From positions 207,226 to 271,225 of the forward strand of contig NZ_NFKA01000001.1 of the NCBI RefSeq assembly GCF_002160145.1: a stretch of 64,000 nucleotides of DNA. Reading direction: 5' to 3'. How positions within the stretch are numbered: the first letter of the stretch is position 1; each line of letters opens with the position of its first letter. A model generated the notes under the pieces. That model did not search any database. It saw only the letters and a program-made list of their open reading frames with translations, and had not been told where the DNA came from. The translations under genes were made by a program, and so were the position numbers. The stretch comes from Gemmiger sp. An194 (GTDB taxonomy: Bacteria > Bacillota > Clostridia > Oscillospirales > Ruminococcaceae). Below, piece after piece: positions 34,334 to 42,256 of this stretch.

Positions 34334-35227
34334 ATGAGCAATCCCAATGCAGCAAGCATCAAGGAACAAAACAAAAGCGCAGCCTCCTCGTTGCTGAAAA
34401 AGAATATCCGCAAATTTTTGAACAATAAGCTGGCTGTGTTCGGTCTGGTGGTCGTTGTTGTGATGACCCTGGCCTGCATCATCGGCGCCATTATGGGCGT
34501 GGACTACGCCACCCCCGACCTGACCAACATGAAGGCTGCCCCTGAGGCCGGTCACATCTTCGGCACCGACACCATCGGCCGTGACCTGCTGGCCCGCGTG
34601 CTGATCGGCGGCTGCTATTCCATCCTGATCGGCGTGTTCTGCGCCGTGCTCAGCAGTGTGATCGGCGCGGCGCTGGGCGCCATCGCCGGTTACTTCGGCG
34701 GCTGGGTGGACAGCGTGATCGTGCGTATCTCCGAGATCTTCCAGGCCTTCCCCCAGCTGGTTCTGGTCATGATGCTGGTGGCCATCCTCAACCAGCGCGG
34801 TCTGGGCAACCTGCTGTTCATCTTCGTGGTCACCGGCTGGATGACCACCTTCCGTATGGTGCGCAACGAGTTCATGAGCCTGAAGAACGAGACCTACGTT
34901 AAGGTCTGCGAGGCCTTCGGCATGAAGCGCAGCAACATCATGTTCAAGCAGATCCTGCCCAACGTGATGAGCCCCATCATCGTTTCCACCACCACCAACG
35001 TGGCGTTCTTCATCCTGCAGGAGGCCTCCCTGAGCTTCATCGGCCTGGGCGTTGCCGACAGCACCCCCACCTGGGGCAACATCCTGAACGCTGCAAAGTC
35101 TGTTTCCGTGGTTACCAACCAGTGGTGGATCTGGGTATTCCCCGGTCTTGCCATCAGCCTGTTCGTTCTGGCCATCAACTTCTTCGGCGACGGCCTGCGG
35201 GACGTTCTGGACCCGAAACAGCAGTAA
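34334..35227 (+). CDS. ABC importer permease, DppC/OppC type
   Basis: A 297-residue permease with the OppC N-terminal cytoplasmic tail, six helices, and the family blocks HIFGTDTIGRDLLARVL and QEASLSFIGLG. EAA loop near CEAFGMKRSNIMFKQILPNV. GAGGAGGAG ribosome site; 19 bases after the DppB-type gene. Second channel subunit. Confidence 0.95.
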   Translation: MSNPNAASIKEQNKSAASSLLKKNIRKFLNNKLAVFGLVVVVVMTLACIIGAIMGVDYATPDLTNMKAAPEAGHIFGTDTIGRDLLARVLIGGCYSILIGVFCAVLSSVIGAALGAIAGYFGGWVDSVIVRISEIFQAFPQLVLVMMLVAILNQRGLGNLLFIFVVTGWMTTFRMVRNEFMSLKNETYVKVCEAFGMKRSNIMFKQILPNVMSPIIVSTTTNVAFFILQEASLSFIGLGVADSTPTWGNILNAAKSVSVVTNQWWIWVFPGLAISLFVLAINFFGDGLRDVLDPKQQ

Positions 35228-35239
35228 GGAGGCGGCAGT

Positions 35240-36265
35240 ATGGATACAAAAGAGATCATCTTAGACGTAAAAAATCTGAATACCACCTTTATTTCCGACC
35301 GCAAGGAGATCCGGATCGTAAAGAACGTTTCCTTCCAGTTGAAGCGCGGCACCGCGCTGGCGGTTGTGGGTGAGTCCGGCTGCGGCAAGAGCGTGACCAT
35401 GAACTCCATCATGCGCTTCCTGGGCAAGAACGCCCGGGTCGAGGCGGACAGCATCCAGTACAACGCTTTGCGGGACGGCAAGGTGACCGAGTATCATCTG
35501 GAAAAGATCAAGGACCCCAACGGCCCTGAGATGCGCGCCCTGCGCGGCCCGGATATGTCCATGGTGTTCCAGGACCCCATGTCCAGCCTGAACCCGGTTT
35601 ACAAGGTGGGTGACCAGGTGGCTGAGGGCCTGATCCAGCACACCGGCATGAAGAAGAAGGAAGCCCGTGTGAAGGTTCTGGAGATGTTCCGCAAGCTGGG
35701 CATCCCCGATCCTGAGGAGCGCATCGACAGCTATCCCCATCAGTTCTCCGGCGGCATGAAGCAGCGCGTGGTCATCGCTATTGCCATGATCTGCAACCCG
35801 GAGCTGATCATCTGCGACGAGCCCACCACCGCGCTGGATGTGACCATCCAGGCGCAGATCATGGAGCTGCTCAAGGACCTGCAGGTGAAGGAAGGCAAGT
35901 CCATCGTGCTGATTACCCATAACATGGGCCTGGTGGCCGAGATGGCCGACGAGGTCTGCGTCATGTACATGGGCCGCGTGGTGGAATTCGGCAGCCTGGA
36001 GGATGTGTTCGACCGCACCTCCCACCCCTACACCAAGGCGCTGCTGCGCAGCGTGCCCGTGCTGGGCCTGGCCGACGGCCAGAAGCTGGAGACCATTCCC
36101 GGCTCCACTCCCAACCCGGCCAACCTGAAGCCCGGCTGTGAGTTCGCGGACCGCTGCCCCGAATGCACCGCCGCCTGCCGTGAAAAGGATATCCCGACCT
36201 TCGAGATCAGCCCCGGCCACCGGGTTCGCTGCTTGAAGTATAAGAACTTCCCGGAGGTGGACTGA
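35240..36265 (+). CDS. ABC importer ATPase, DppD/OppD type
   Basis: A 341-residue ATPase: Walker [11 protein letters not shown] (about residues 44-53), Q loop [12 protein letters not shown], signature FSGGMKQR, Walker [13 protein letters not shown], and the OppD-type C-terminal cysteine cluster ([14 protein letters not shown]) that binds iron-sulfur in some members. AAGGAGG ribosome site, 12 bases after the permease. Pairs with the next gene to power the importer. Confidence 0.95.
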   Translation: MDTKEIILDVKNLNTTFISDRKEIRIVKNVSFQLKRGTALAVVGESGCGKSVTMNSIMRFLGKNARVEADSIQYNALRDGKVTEYHLEKIKDPNGPEMRALRGPDMSMVFQDPMSSLNPVYKVGDQVAEGLIQHTGMKKKEARVKVLEMFRKLGIPDPEERIDSYPHQFSGGMKQRVVIAIAMICNPELIICDEPTTALDVTIQAQIMELLKDLQVKEGKSIVLITHNMGLVAEMADEVCVMYMGRVVEFGSLEDVFDRTSHPYTKALLRSVPVLGLADGQKLETIPGSTPNPANLKPGCEFADRCPECTAACREKDIPTFEISPGHRVRCLKYKNFPEVD

Positions 36266-36267
36266 TC

Positions 36268-37278
36268 ATGAGCGAAAATCGTGAAGTTATCTTTAAGATT
36301 GAAAACCTGAAGACCTGGTTCCCCATCACCAAGGGCGCCTTCAAGAAGGTCGTGGGCCATGTAAAGGCTGTGGACGACGTGAGCCTGGAGGTGTACAAGG
36401 GCGAGACCCTGGGCATCGTGGGTGAGTCCGGCTGCGGCAAGTCCACCTTCGGCAAGACCATCATGATGCTGGAGAAGCCCACCGGCGGCAAGGTGCTGTT
36501 CAACTACGGCGGCGAGTTCAAGGACGTGACCAAGTTCAACAAGGAGGAAATGTTCCAGTTCCGCCGCAAGGTGCAGATGGTGTTCCAGGACCCCTATTCC
36601 GCCCTGAACCCCCAGAAGAAGATCTACACCTCTTTCGAGGAGCCCCTGAAGGTCCATGGTGTAAAGAACGAGGCGGACCGGGAGGCCGTGATGCAGAAGG
36701 TGCTGAAGATGGTCAACATCCAGCCCGACTACCTGATGCGTTATCCCCACGAGTTCTCCGGCGGCCAGCGCCAGCGCCTGTGCATTGCCCGCGCGCTGGA
36801 GGTTATGCCCGAGGTTCTGGTGTGTGACGAGCCCGTTTCCGCACTGGACGTGTCCATTCAGGCCCAGGTTTTGAACCTGATGAAGGATATCCAGAAGGAA
36901 ATGAACCTGACCTACCTGTTCATCGCCCACGATCTGAGCGTTGTGCAGTACATGTCCGACCGCATCGTGGTTATGTACCTGGGCAAGATCGTGGAGATCG
37001 CCGACAGCCGCGCGCTGTACGACGAGCCCCTGCATCCCTACACCCAGGCGCTGCTGAGCGCCATTCCTGTGCCTGACATCCACAAGACCAAGAAGCGTCA
37101 GGTGCTGGAGGGCGAGGTGCCCAGCCCCATCCACAAGCCCAGCGGCTGTGCCTTCCACAACCGCTGCCCCAAGTGCATGGAGATCTGCAAGACCGTGGAC
37201 CCTGCTATGGTACACCACGGTGCAGAGGGCCACATGGTCGCCTGCCATCTGTACGACAAAGAGGCGGCGAAGGCCTGA
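36268..37278 (+). CDS. ABC importer ATPase, DppF/OppF type
   Basis: A 336-residue ATPase: Walker [12 protein letters not shown] loop [12 protein letters not shown], signature FSGGQRQR, Walker [13 protein letters not shown], and a C-terminal [14 protein letters not shown] cluster. Starts two bases after the previous stop. Completes a five-gene importer, unlike the first importer, which lacks an ATPase. Confidence 0.95.
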   Translation: MSENREVIFKIENLKTWFPITKGAFKKVVGHVKAVDDVSLEVYKGETLGIVGESGCGKSTFGKTIMMLEKPTGGKVLFNYGGEFKDVTKFNKEEMFQFRRKVQMVFQDPYSALNPQKKIYTSFEEPLKVHGVKNEADREAVMQKVLKMVNIQPDYLMRYPHEFSGGQRQRLCIARALEVMPEVLVCDEPVSALDVSIQAQVLNLMKDIQKEMNLTYLFIAHDLSVVQYMSDRIVVMYLGKIVEIADSRALYDEPLHPYTQALLSAIPVPDIHKTKKRQVLEGEVPSPIHKPSGCAFHNRCPKCMEICKTVDPAMVHHGAEGHMVACHLYDKEAAKA

Positions 37279-37280
37279 TT

Positions 37281-38918
37281 ATGCGGCTGGAATATACAAG
37301 GCACTGTGATGTGCTGGTGGCCGGCTCGGGAATTGCCGGGATCATGGCGGCCCTTGCCGCGGCAGGGGCCGGCCGCTCGGTGATCCTGGCAAGCAGCGGC
37401 CCGGTGTTTTCCGGTTCCAGCTTCTACCCTGGAACCTGGGGCCTCGGGCTGATCGGGCCGGAAAACGAAGCTGACCGGGAGGATCTGGTCCAGAGTATCC
37501 TGGAGGTGGGCTGCGGCATGGCGGACGAAACCATGGTCCGCGCCTTTGTGGCGGGCATCGGCCCGGCCATCGAGGGCGTAAAGGCCATGGGTGTTCAGCT
37601 GAAGGCTGCAGCCGACCAGAATCAAAAGGATTTCATCCCTTGTTTCGACCGCAAGCATCGCAGCTGGAACGGCCTGCTGTTCGACAGCATGCGTCAGGTC
37701 TTCTCCCGTAAAATGGAGGAGACCGGCGTACAGCAGCTGCCCGGCTGCGAGCTGCTGCAGCTGATCAAAACCGGCGAGCGGGTGAGCGGTGCGGTGATCT
37801 GCCAGAAAGGCGAATTGACCGCCATTCGGTGCGGCGCGCTGGTGCTGGCCACCGGCGGCTACGGCGGATTGTTCCGGGACCGGCTCACCACCGACGATGT
37901 GGCAGGCACCGGCCAGTGGCTGGCGCTGGAGGCTGGGGCGGAGCTGGTGAACCTGGAGTTTATGCAGATGATGCCCGGTTACCTGACTCCCTGCCGAAAA
38001 ACAATCTTTAACGAGAAGACCTTCCGCTATACCCGCTTGACAGGACCGGACGGAAGGGATATTCTGGAGAACGAACCGGACCGGCAGGCTCTTCTGGAGT
38101 GCCGGTCCACCCACGGCCCCTTCACCAACCGCCTTGCCTCCAAACGGGTGGATCTGGCCATGGTGAAGGCCACCCAGGCTGCGCCGGAGCAGGGGGTCAC
38201 CGTGACCTACGGACCCGAGATCCGGCAGGATACGCCGGAATTCGTGCGAACTTATTTCGACTGGCTCTGGGAGAAAAAGCATCTGACCATGGATGACCCG
38301 GTGCAGATCGCCCCCTTTGCCCATGCGGCAAACGGCGGTGTGCGCATCGATGCTTCCGGCTTTACCGGAGTGCCCGGGCTGTTTGCCTGCGGTGAGGTGA
38401 CCGGCGGCATGCATGGTGCAGACCGGATCGGCGGGCTTTCCACCGCCAACGGCCTGGTGTTCGGCAAAAAAGCAGGCGAGAGTGCCGCGGCCTTTGCGGC
38501 GGCTCAGCCTGCGGCCGAAACGGACGAGCCGGTGGAGTTCGAGGCACGGATCATTCCGGACCAGGCCGAGCGCCGCCGCCGGATGCAGGATGTGATGAGC
38601 GAATGCGGTATGGTGGTGCGCAGTGACGAGGCACTGGCCCGGGGCATCGAGCGTCTGGATCAGCTGACCGATGGCTGTGAATTTACCAGCGGCACCGACG
38701 CGGCACAGATCGCGGCCAGCCGCCGCCTGTGGGCCCAGCTGCATCTGGCCCGGGCGATCCTGAGCGTCCAGCGCATGCGCACCGAGAGCCGGGGTTCCCA
38801 TTATCGGGCGGATTACCCGGAACGGGACCCGGCGTTGGAAAAGCGCATTCTGGTGCGGATGCAGGGCGGTACGGCCCAGGCTGCTTTTGAGCAAAAACCT
38901 TGCAGAAAAGAGGTTTGA
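37281..38918 (+). CDS. FAD-binding oxidoreductase, fumarate reductase/aspartate oxidase fold, unknown substrate
   Basis: A 545-residue soluble flavoprotein. FAD contacts: GSGIAG (about 15-20), LATGGYGGLF in the middle, and GLFACGEVTGGMHGADRIGG plus LSTANGLVFGKKAG near the end. The overall order matches FrdA/NadB. However, the substrate motif QFHPT of those enzymes reads QMMPGY, and the arginine block after it is not conserved, while the later HYTxGG appears as HAANGG. It is therefore not a normal fumarate reductase or aspartate oxidase. It starts two bases after the ATPase stop and is followed at six bases by a DUF386 gene, so it is firmly part of the sialic acid transcript. Role unknown; perhaps oxidation or reduction of a sialic acid derivative. 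Confidence 0.85.
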   Translation: MRLEYTRHCDVLVAGSGIAGIMAALAAAGAGRSVILASSGPVFSGSSFYPGTWGLGLIGPENEADREDLVQSILEVGCGMADETMVRAFVAGIGPAIEGVKAMGVQLKAAADQNQKDFIPCFDRKHRSWNGLLFDSMRQVFSRKMEETGVQQLPGCELLQLIKTGERVSGAVICQKGELTAIRCGALVLATGGYGGLFRDRLTTDDVAGTGQWLALEAGAELVNLEFMQMMPGYLTPCRKTIFNEKTFRYTRLTGPDGRDILENEPDRQALLECRSTHGPFTNRLASKRVDLAMVKATQAAPEQGVTVTYGPEIRQDTPEFVRTYFDWLWEKKHLTMDDPVQIAPFAHAANGGVRIDASGFTGVPGLFACGEVTGGMHGADRIGGLSTANGLVFGKKAGESAAAFAAAQPAAETDEPVEFEARIIPDQAERRRRMQDVMSECGMVVRSDEALARGIERLDQLTDGCEFTSGTDAAQIAASRRLWAQLHLARAILSVQRMRTESRGSHYRADYPERDPALEKRILVRMQGGTAQAAFEQKPCRKEV

Positions 38919-38924
38919 AGTACA

Positions 38925-39374
38925 ATGATCTATACCAATTACCAGCAGATGGAGCGTTATCTGGGCGTGAGCGACGCGCTGGATACCGCCATCCACTATC
39001 TGAAAACGGCCGACCTGAGCCAGTTGCAGTTCGGCCGCAACGATGTGGACGGCGACAACGTTTACATCAACCGTTTTGATTACGACACGCTGCCGCTGGA
39101 CAAGGCCGCCTGGGAGGGACACGCCCAGTACGCCGACATCCACGTGCTGCTCAGCGGCGAGGAGAAGATCGGCGTGACCGATGTCTCCCGCCTGACGGCC
39201 ACCACCCGGGATGAGGCCACTGATTTCATTGGCTACGAGGGCCCGGTGGAGACCTGGTTCACCATGCACCCCGGCGATGTTCTGGTGGTTTTCCCCGAGG
39301 ACGTTCATATGGTGAAGGTGCAGCTGAACGGCGAGGCACATGTGCAGAAAGCTGTGTTTAAAGTGCGGGCTTAA
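38925..39374 (+). CDS. YhcH/YjgK/YiaL (DUF386) protein, sialic acid mutarotase-like, copy 2
   Basis: A 149-residue DUF386 protein: LQFGRNDVDGDNVYINRF, WEGHAQYADIHVLLSGEE (metal-binding His/Glu region) and a C-terminal VVFPEDVHMVKVQLNG...VQKAVFKV. It keeps the PEDVHM block that copy 1 lacks, so copy 2 is closer to the canonical YhcH/NanQ. Six bases after the flavoprotein. Proposed to interconvert or open sialic acid ring forms before the lyase. Confidence 0.9.
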   Translation: MIYTNYQQMERYLGVSDALDTAIHYLKTADLSQLQFGRNDVDGDNVYINRFDYDTLPLDKAAWEGHAQYADIHVLLSGEEKIGVTDVSRLTATTRDEATDFIGYEGPVETWFTMHPGDVLVVFPEDVHMVKVQLNGEAHVQKAVFKVRA

Positions 39375-39390
39375 ACCGCAGTTTAAATAA

Positions 39391-39485
39391 GGCAATGCCG
39401 CACAATTCCAGGTGGTGGAGCATGCCGGAAAATTTTGGCGTGAAACGCTGCCTGAGGCGTTCGCTGTGGATTGCGCAGTGTTGCC
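39391..39485. repeat. 95-bp element with imperfect terminal inverted repeats (MITE-like)
   Basis: Begins GGCAATGCCGCACAATTCC and ends GGATTGCGCAGTGTTGCC, imperfect inverted repeats of about 18 bases, flanked on both sides by ATAA (39387-39390, 39486-39489), which looks like a 4-base target duplication. It fills the gap between the DUF386 and lyase genes. No other copy was seen in this window, so it could instead be a folded intercistronic RNA. Confidence 0.45.
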
Positions 39486-39540
39486 ATAAGTCTTTGCGGA
39501 CGAATTTTTAGGTGTATTTCCAAAAAAGGAGAGGAAAAAC

Positions 39541-40458
39541 ATGAAAGACATTTCCAAGTACCAGGGCATTATTCCCGCGTTTTACGCTTGCTACGACGAC
39601 GAAGGCAACATCAGCGTGGAGCGCACCAAAGAACTGACCCGTTACTTTATCAAGAAGGGCGTTAAGGGCGTATACGTTTGCGGTTCCTCCGGCGAGTGCA
39701 TTTATCAGAGCAAGGAAGAACGCAAGCAGACCCTGGAGGCTGTGATGAGCGAGGCCAAGGGCAAGCTGACCGTGATCGCCCACGTTGCCTGCAACAACAC
39801 CGCCGACAGCATGGAGCTGGCTGCTCATGCCGAGAGCCTGGGCGTTGACGCCATCGCCTCCATTCCTCCCATCTACTTCAAGCTGCCCGAGCACGCCATC
39901 GCTCAGTACTGGAACGACATTTCCTCCGCCGCTCCCAACACCGATTTCGTGATCTACAACATCCCGCAGCTGGCCGGCGTGGCCCTGACCATGCCCCTGT
40001 TCCGCGAGATGCGCAAGAACCCCCGCGTTGCCGCTGTGAAGAACAGCAGCATGCCCGTACAGGACATCCAGATGTTCAAGATGGAAGGCGGCCCGGACTT
40101 CGTTGTATTCAACGGTCCCGACGAGCAGTTCATCTCTGGCCGTGCCATGGGCGCTGACGGCGGCATCGGCGGTACCTACGCTGTAATGCCCGAGCTGCTG
40201 CTGAAGGCTGACGAGCTGCTGAAGGCCGGCAAGGTCAAGGAAGCTGCCGCGGTTCAGTACGCCATCGACGCCATCATCTACGCCATGTGCGCCTGCAAGG
40301 GCAACCTGTACGCTGTGATGAAGGAGATTCTGCGCATCCGTGAGAATCTGGACATCGGCGGCGTTCGCAAGCCCCTGCCCAACCTGTTCCCCGAGGATAT
40401 GGAGCAGGTCAAGAAGTGCGCCAAGATGATCGACGAGGCCATTGCCAAGTTCTGCTGA
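39541..40458 (+). CDS. nanA: N-acetylneuraminate lyase (DapA superfamily)
   Basis: Cleaves N-acetylneuraminic acid to ManNAc and pyruvate through a Schiff base. The 305-residue TIM barrel has GSSGE (48-52), the catalytic tyrosine Y139 in IYNIP and the Schiff-base lysine K167 in AVKNSS, and a GGIGGTY block near residue 205 close to the NAL-type sugar-binding region. NAL rather than DapA is favoured by the YNIP and sugar-side residues and by the adjacent epimerase; some doubt remains because the superfamily is broad. AAAGGAGAGG ribosome site. Confidence 0.88.
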   Translation: MKDISKYQGIIPAFYACYDDEGNISVERTKELTRYFIKKGVKGVYVCGSSGECIYQSKEERKQTLEAVMSEAKGKLTVIAHVACNNTADSMELAAHAESLGVDAIASIPPIYFKLPEHAIAQYWNDISSAAPNTDFVIYNIPQLAGVALTMPLFREMRKNPRVAAVKNSSMPVQDIQMFKMEGGPDFVVFNGPDEQFISGRAMGADGGIGGTYAVMPELLLKADELLKAGKVKEAAAVQYAIDAIIYAMCACKGNLYAVMKEILRIRENLDIGGVRKPLPNLFPEDMEQVKKCAKMIDEAIAKFC

Positions 40459-40474
40459 TCGGAACGGAACATTC

Positions 40475-40508
40475 AGCCCGGACCCTGCGCTGGCAGGGCC
40501 CGGGCTTT
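40475..40508 (+). terminator. Stem-loop between nanA and the epimerase gene
   Basis: A near-perfect 13-bp GC-rich stem (GCCCGG.CCCTGC) with GCTG loop but only three T after it; probably an mRNA stabiliser or weak terminator. Confidence 0.55.
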
Positions 40509-40565
40509 CAGAGATTTTAACAAGCGGCCCTTTTGAGCCGCTTCGCACAAGGAGTTGTGATTATC

Positions 40566-41777
40566 ATGGATAAGCATGCAGAGCAATTGAAAGAGTATCA
40601 GAAGTGGGTTCGCGAGGAGCTGGAGCGCAGCGTGAACTTCTGGCTGAAGAACGGCATGGACCACGAGCACGGCGGCGTTTACACCTGCCTGGATCGTACC
40701 GGCAAGCTGTTCAGCACCGACAAGAGCGTCTGGTTCCAGGGCCGCTGCGCCTGGACCTTCTCCTACCTGTGCCACGTGTATGGCAAGAAGCAGGAGTGGC
40801 TGGACGCCGCCAAGAGCTGCCTGGACTTCATGGAGAAATACTGCATCAACCGGGAAGCCGGCGACCGCATGTACTTCACCGTGACCGCCGACGGCAAGCC
40901 CCTGCGTCAGCGCCGTTACTGCTTCTCCGAGGGCTTCTACGCCATCGCCAACGCCGAGTACTACGGCGTGACCGGTGAGAAGGAGTGCATCGAGCGCGCC
41001 CGCCGTGCCTACGAGCTGATCTATCAGCTGAACAACGGCCTGATTAAGGACCCCACCGGCATGGGCCCCAAGACCATTCCCGAGACCCGCACCGGCCGCG
41101 CTCTGGCCGATCCCATGATCTACCTGAACATCACCGCCGTGATGCGCCGCTGCGACCCCGAGAACACCGCGCTGTATGAAGCCCGTGCCAAGGAGTGCTG
41201 CGAGACCATCTTCAAGTACCACTTCAAGCCCGAGCTGAAGTGCACTCTGGAGAGTGTTGGCCCCAACGGCGAGCTGCAGATGGACTACACCGCCGGCCGT
41301 GTGGTCAACCCCGGCCATGACATCGAGTGCAGCTGGTTCGTGATGGAGCAGGCCAAGCACACCGGCGACGAGGAGCTGCGCAAGAAGGCCCAGACCCTGT
41401 TCGACTACGCCTACGAGGGCGGCTGGGACAAGGAGTACGGCGGCCTGCTGTACTTCATCGACTGCAAGGGCCTGCCCCCGGAGGCTTACGAGCATGACAT
41501 GAAGCTGTGGTGGCCTCACAACGAGCTGCTCATCGCCAGCATGATGATCTACCGCGACACCCAGGACGAGAAATACCTGAAGATCTTCGACGAGACCCTG
41601 GAGTACTGCAAGAAGGTGTTCAGCGATCCCGAGTACGGCGACTGGTACGGCTACCTGCGACGCGACGGCAAGCCCACCGAGCCTGCCTGCAAGGGCTCCA
41701 CCTTCAAGGGCCCCTTCCATCTGCCCCGCTGCCTGATGATGGTGGATCAGCTGATCGACGAGATCCTGGCCCGCTGA
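40566..41777 (+). CDS. N-acylglucosamine 2-epimerase (AGE family)
   Basis: Interconverts ManNAc and GlcNAc. The 403 residues have the (alpha/alpha)6-barrel family blocks: MDHEHGGVYTCLDRTGK, WFQGRCAWTFSYL, GHDIECSWFV and LWWPHNELLIA with the conserved histidines. ATG at 40566 is preceded by AAGGAGTTG. With the upstream lyase this gives the AGE-type route (as in Bacteroides NanLET) ending in GlcNAc, instead of the kinase-first NanK/NanE route; no kinase or NanE gene is present here. Last gene of the sialic acid transcript. Confidence 0.93.
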   Translation: MDKHAEQLKEYQKWVREELERSVNFWLKNGMDHEHGGVYTCLDRTGKLFSTDKSVWFQGRCAWTFSYLCHVYGKKQEWLDAAKSCLDFMEKYCINREAGDRMYFTVTADGKPLRQRRYCFSEGFYAIANAEYYGVTGEKECIERARRAYELIYQLNNGLIKDPTGMGPKTIPETRTGRALADPMIYLNITAVMRRCDPENTALYEARAKECCETIFKYHFKPELKCTLESVGPNGELQMDYTAGRVVNPGHDIECSWFVMEQAKHTGDEELRKKAQTLFDYAYEGGWDKEYGGLLYFIDCKGLPPEAYEHDMKLWWPHNELLIASMMIYRDTQDEKYLKIFDETLEYCKKVFSDPEYGDWYGYLRRDGKPTEPACKGSTFKGPFHLPRCLMMVDQLIDEILAR

Positions 41778-41815
41778 GCCTCGTCTGCCGACTGACAAAA
41801 TTACCAAACAAAGCC

Positions 41816-41853
41816 AACCCCTGTACCGGAATTGCCGGTACAGGGGTTCTTTT
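41816..41853 (+). terminator. Terminator closing the sialic acid island
   Basis: AACCCCTGTACCGG with its perfect complement, AATTG loop, then TTTTT. Confidence 0.92.
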
Positions 41854-41907
41854 TGTGGAAAAACATAGTGAGAAAATTGGAATTAACGCACATTTTACAG
41901 TTCTGCG

Positions 41908-41954
41908 TGTACAGGAGCAAAAATATTCTGTATACTAAAATAAGAACATGTTCT
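41908..41954 (+). promoter_or_regulatory. Upstream promoter-like region with a 12-bp palindrome
   Basis: TGTACA, 17-base spacer, TATACT (41931-41936), then the palindrome AGAACATGTTCT (41943-41954) where transcription would begin. A second TATACT follows 42 bases later (41973-41978). The next gene begins only at 42257, so this would give a leader of about 310 bases or an untranslated RNA. Apart from this and the glgB promoter, the 479-base gap holds only AT-rich sequence. Confidence 0.35.
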
Positions 41955-42182
41955 AAAGCGGGAAAATGTCCATATACTAAACACGCTTGTTCGCGGTGGA
42001 AACCAGTCTTTTGAAGGCGGTAAAGAATGCATAAAATAGCAGTAAAAAAGTAGGAAAAACCAAAACCGAAAGTGTTCGAAAAATCCGCCGCTTTGCCCAA
42101 CTAAGTGGAAAAAGCATTGTGCAAATATGCTAAAAGCAAAAAGAAGCAAAATAGTTTTTTGGCAGTATATGACATAAAATAC

Positions 42183-42210
42183 TTGAAAAATATCTTAAAA
42201 ATGGTATGAT
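42183..42210 (+). promoter_or_regulatory. glgB promoter
   Basis: TTGAAA, 16-base spacer, TATGAT with TGG extension, 46 bases before the chosen glgB start. Confidence 0.75.
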
Positions 42211-42256
42211 AAAGGTAACGTATTGGGGCGGGAATGCCCCAGGGAGGGAGACAGGC

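Noticed and set aside
37098..39569. An 823-codon open frame on the minus strand opposite the flavoprotein, DUF386 and part of an ATPase gene.
   Set aside because: It is antisense to genes with clear protein families; such long antisense frames arise from GC-rich codon bias, and its translation has no recognisable motif.
26016..41777. Sialidase, sialate O-acetylesterase, NanK, NanE or NanOx genes in the island.
   Set aside because: No frame in the region shows Asp-box, ROK, NanE or Gfo/Idh motifs; the flavoprotein at 37281 is not a Gfo/Idh enzyme, and the SGNH esterase at 13233 is far away and lacks a signal peptide.
41943..41954. AGAACATGTTCT as a LexA (SOS) box.
   Set aside because: The Firmicute box needs four bases between GAAC and GTTC; here there are two, and the next gene is glgB.
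42183..42210. TTGAAAAATAT at the glgB promoter as another RpiR site.
   Set aside because: Only the left half resembles the operator; the TTTTTCA arm is missing, and the match is explained by the -35 box.
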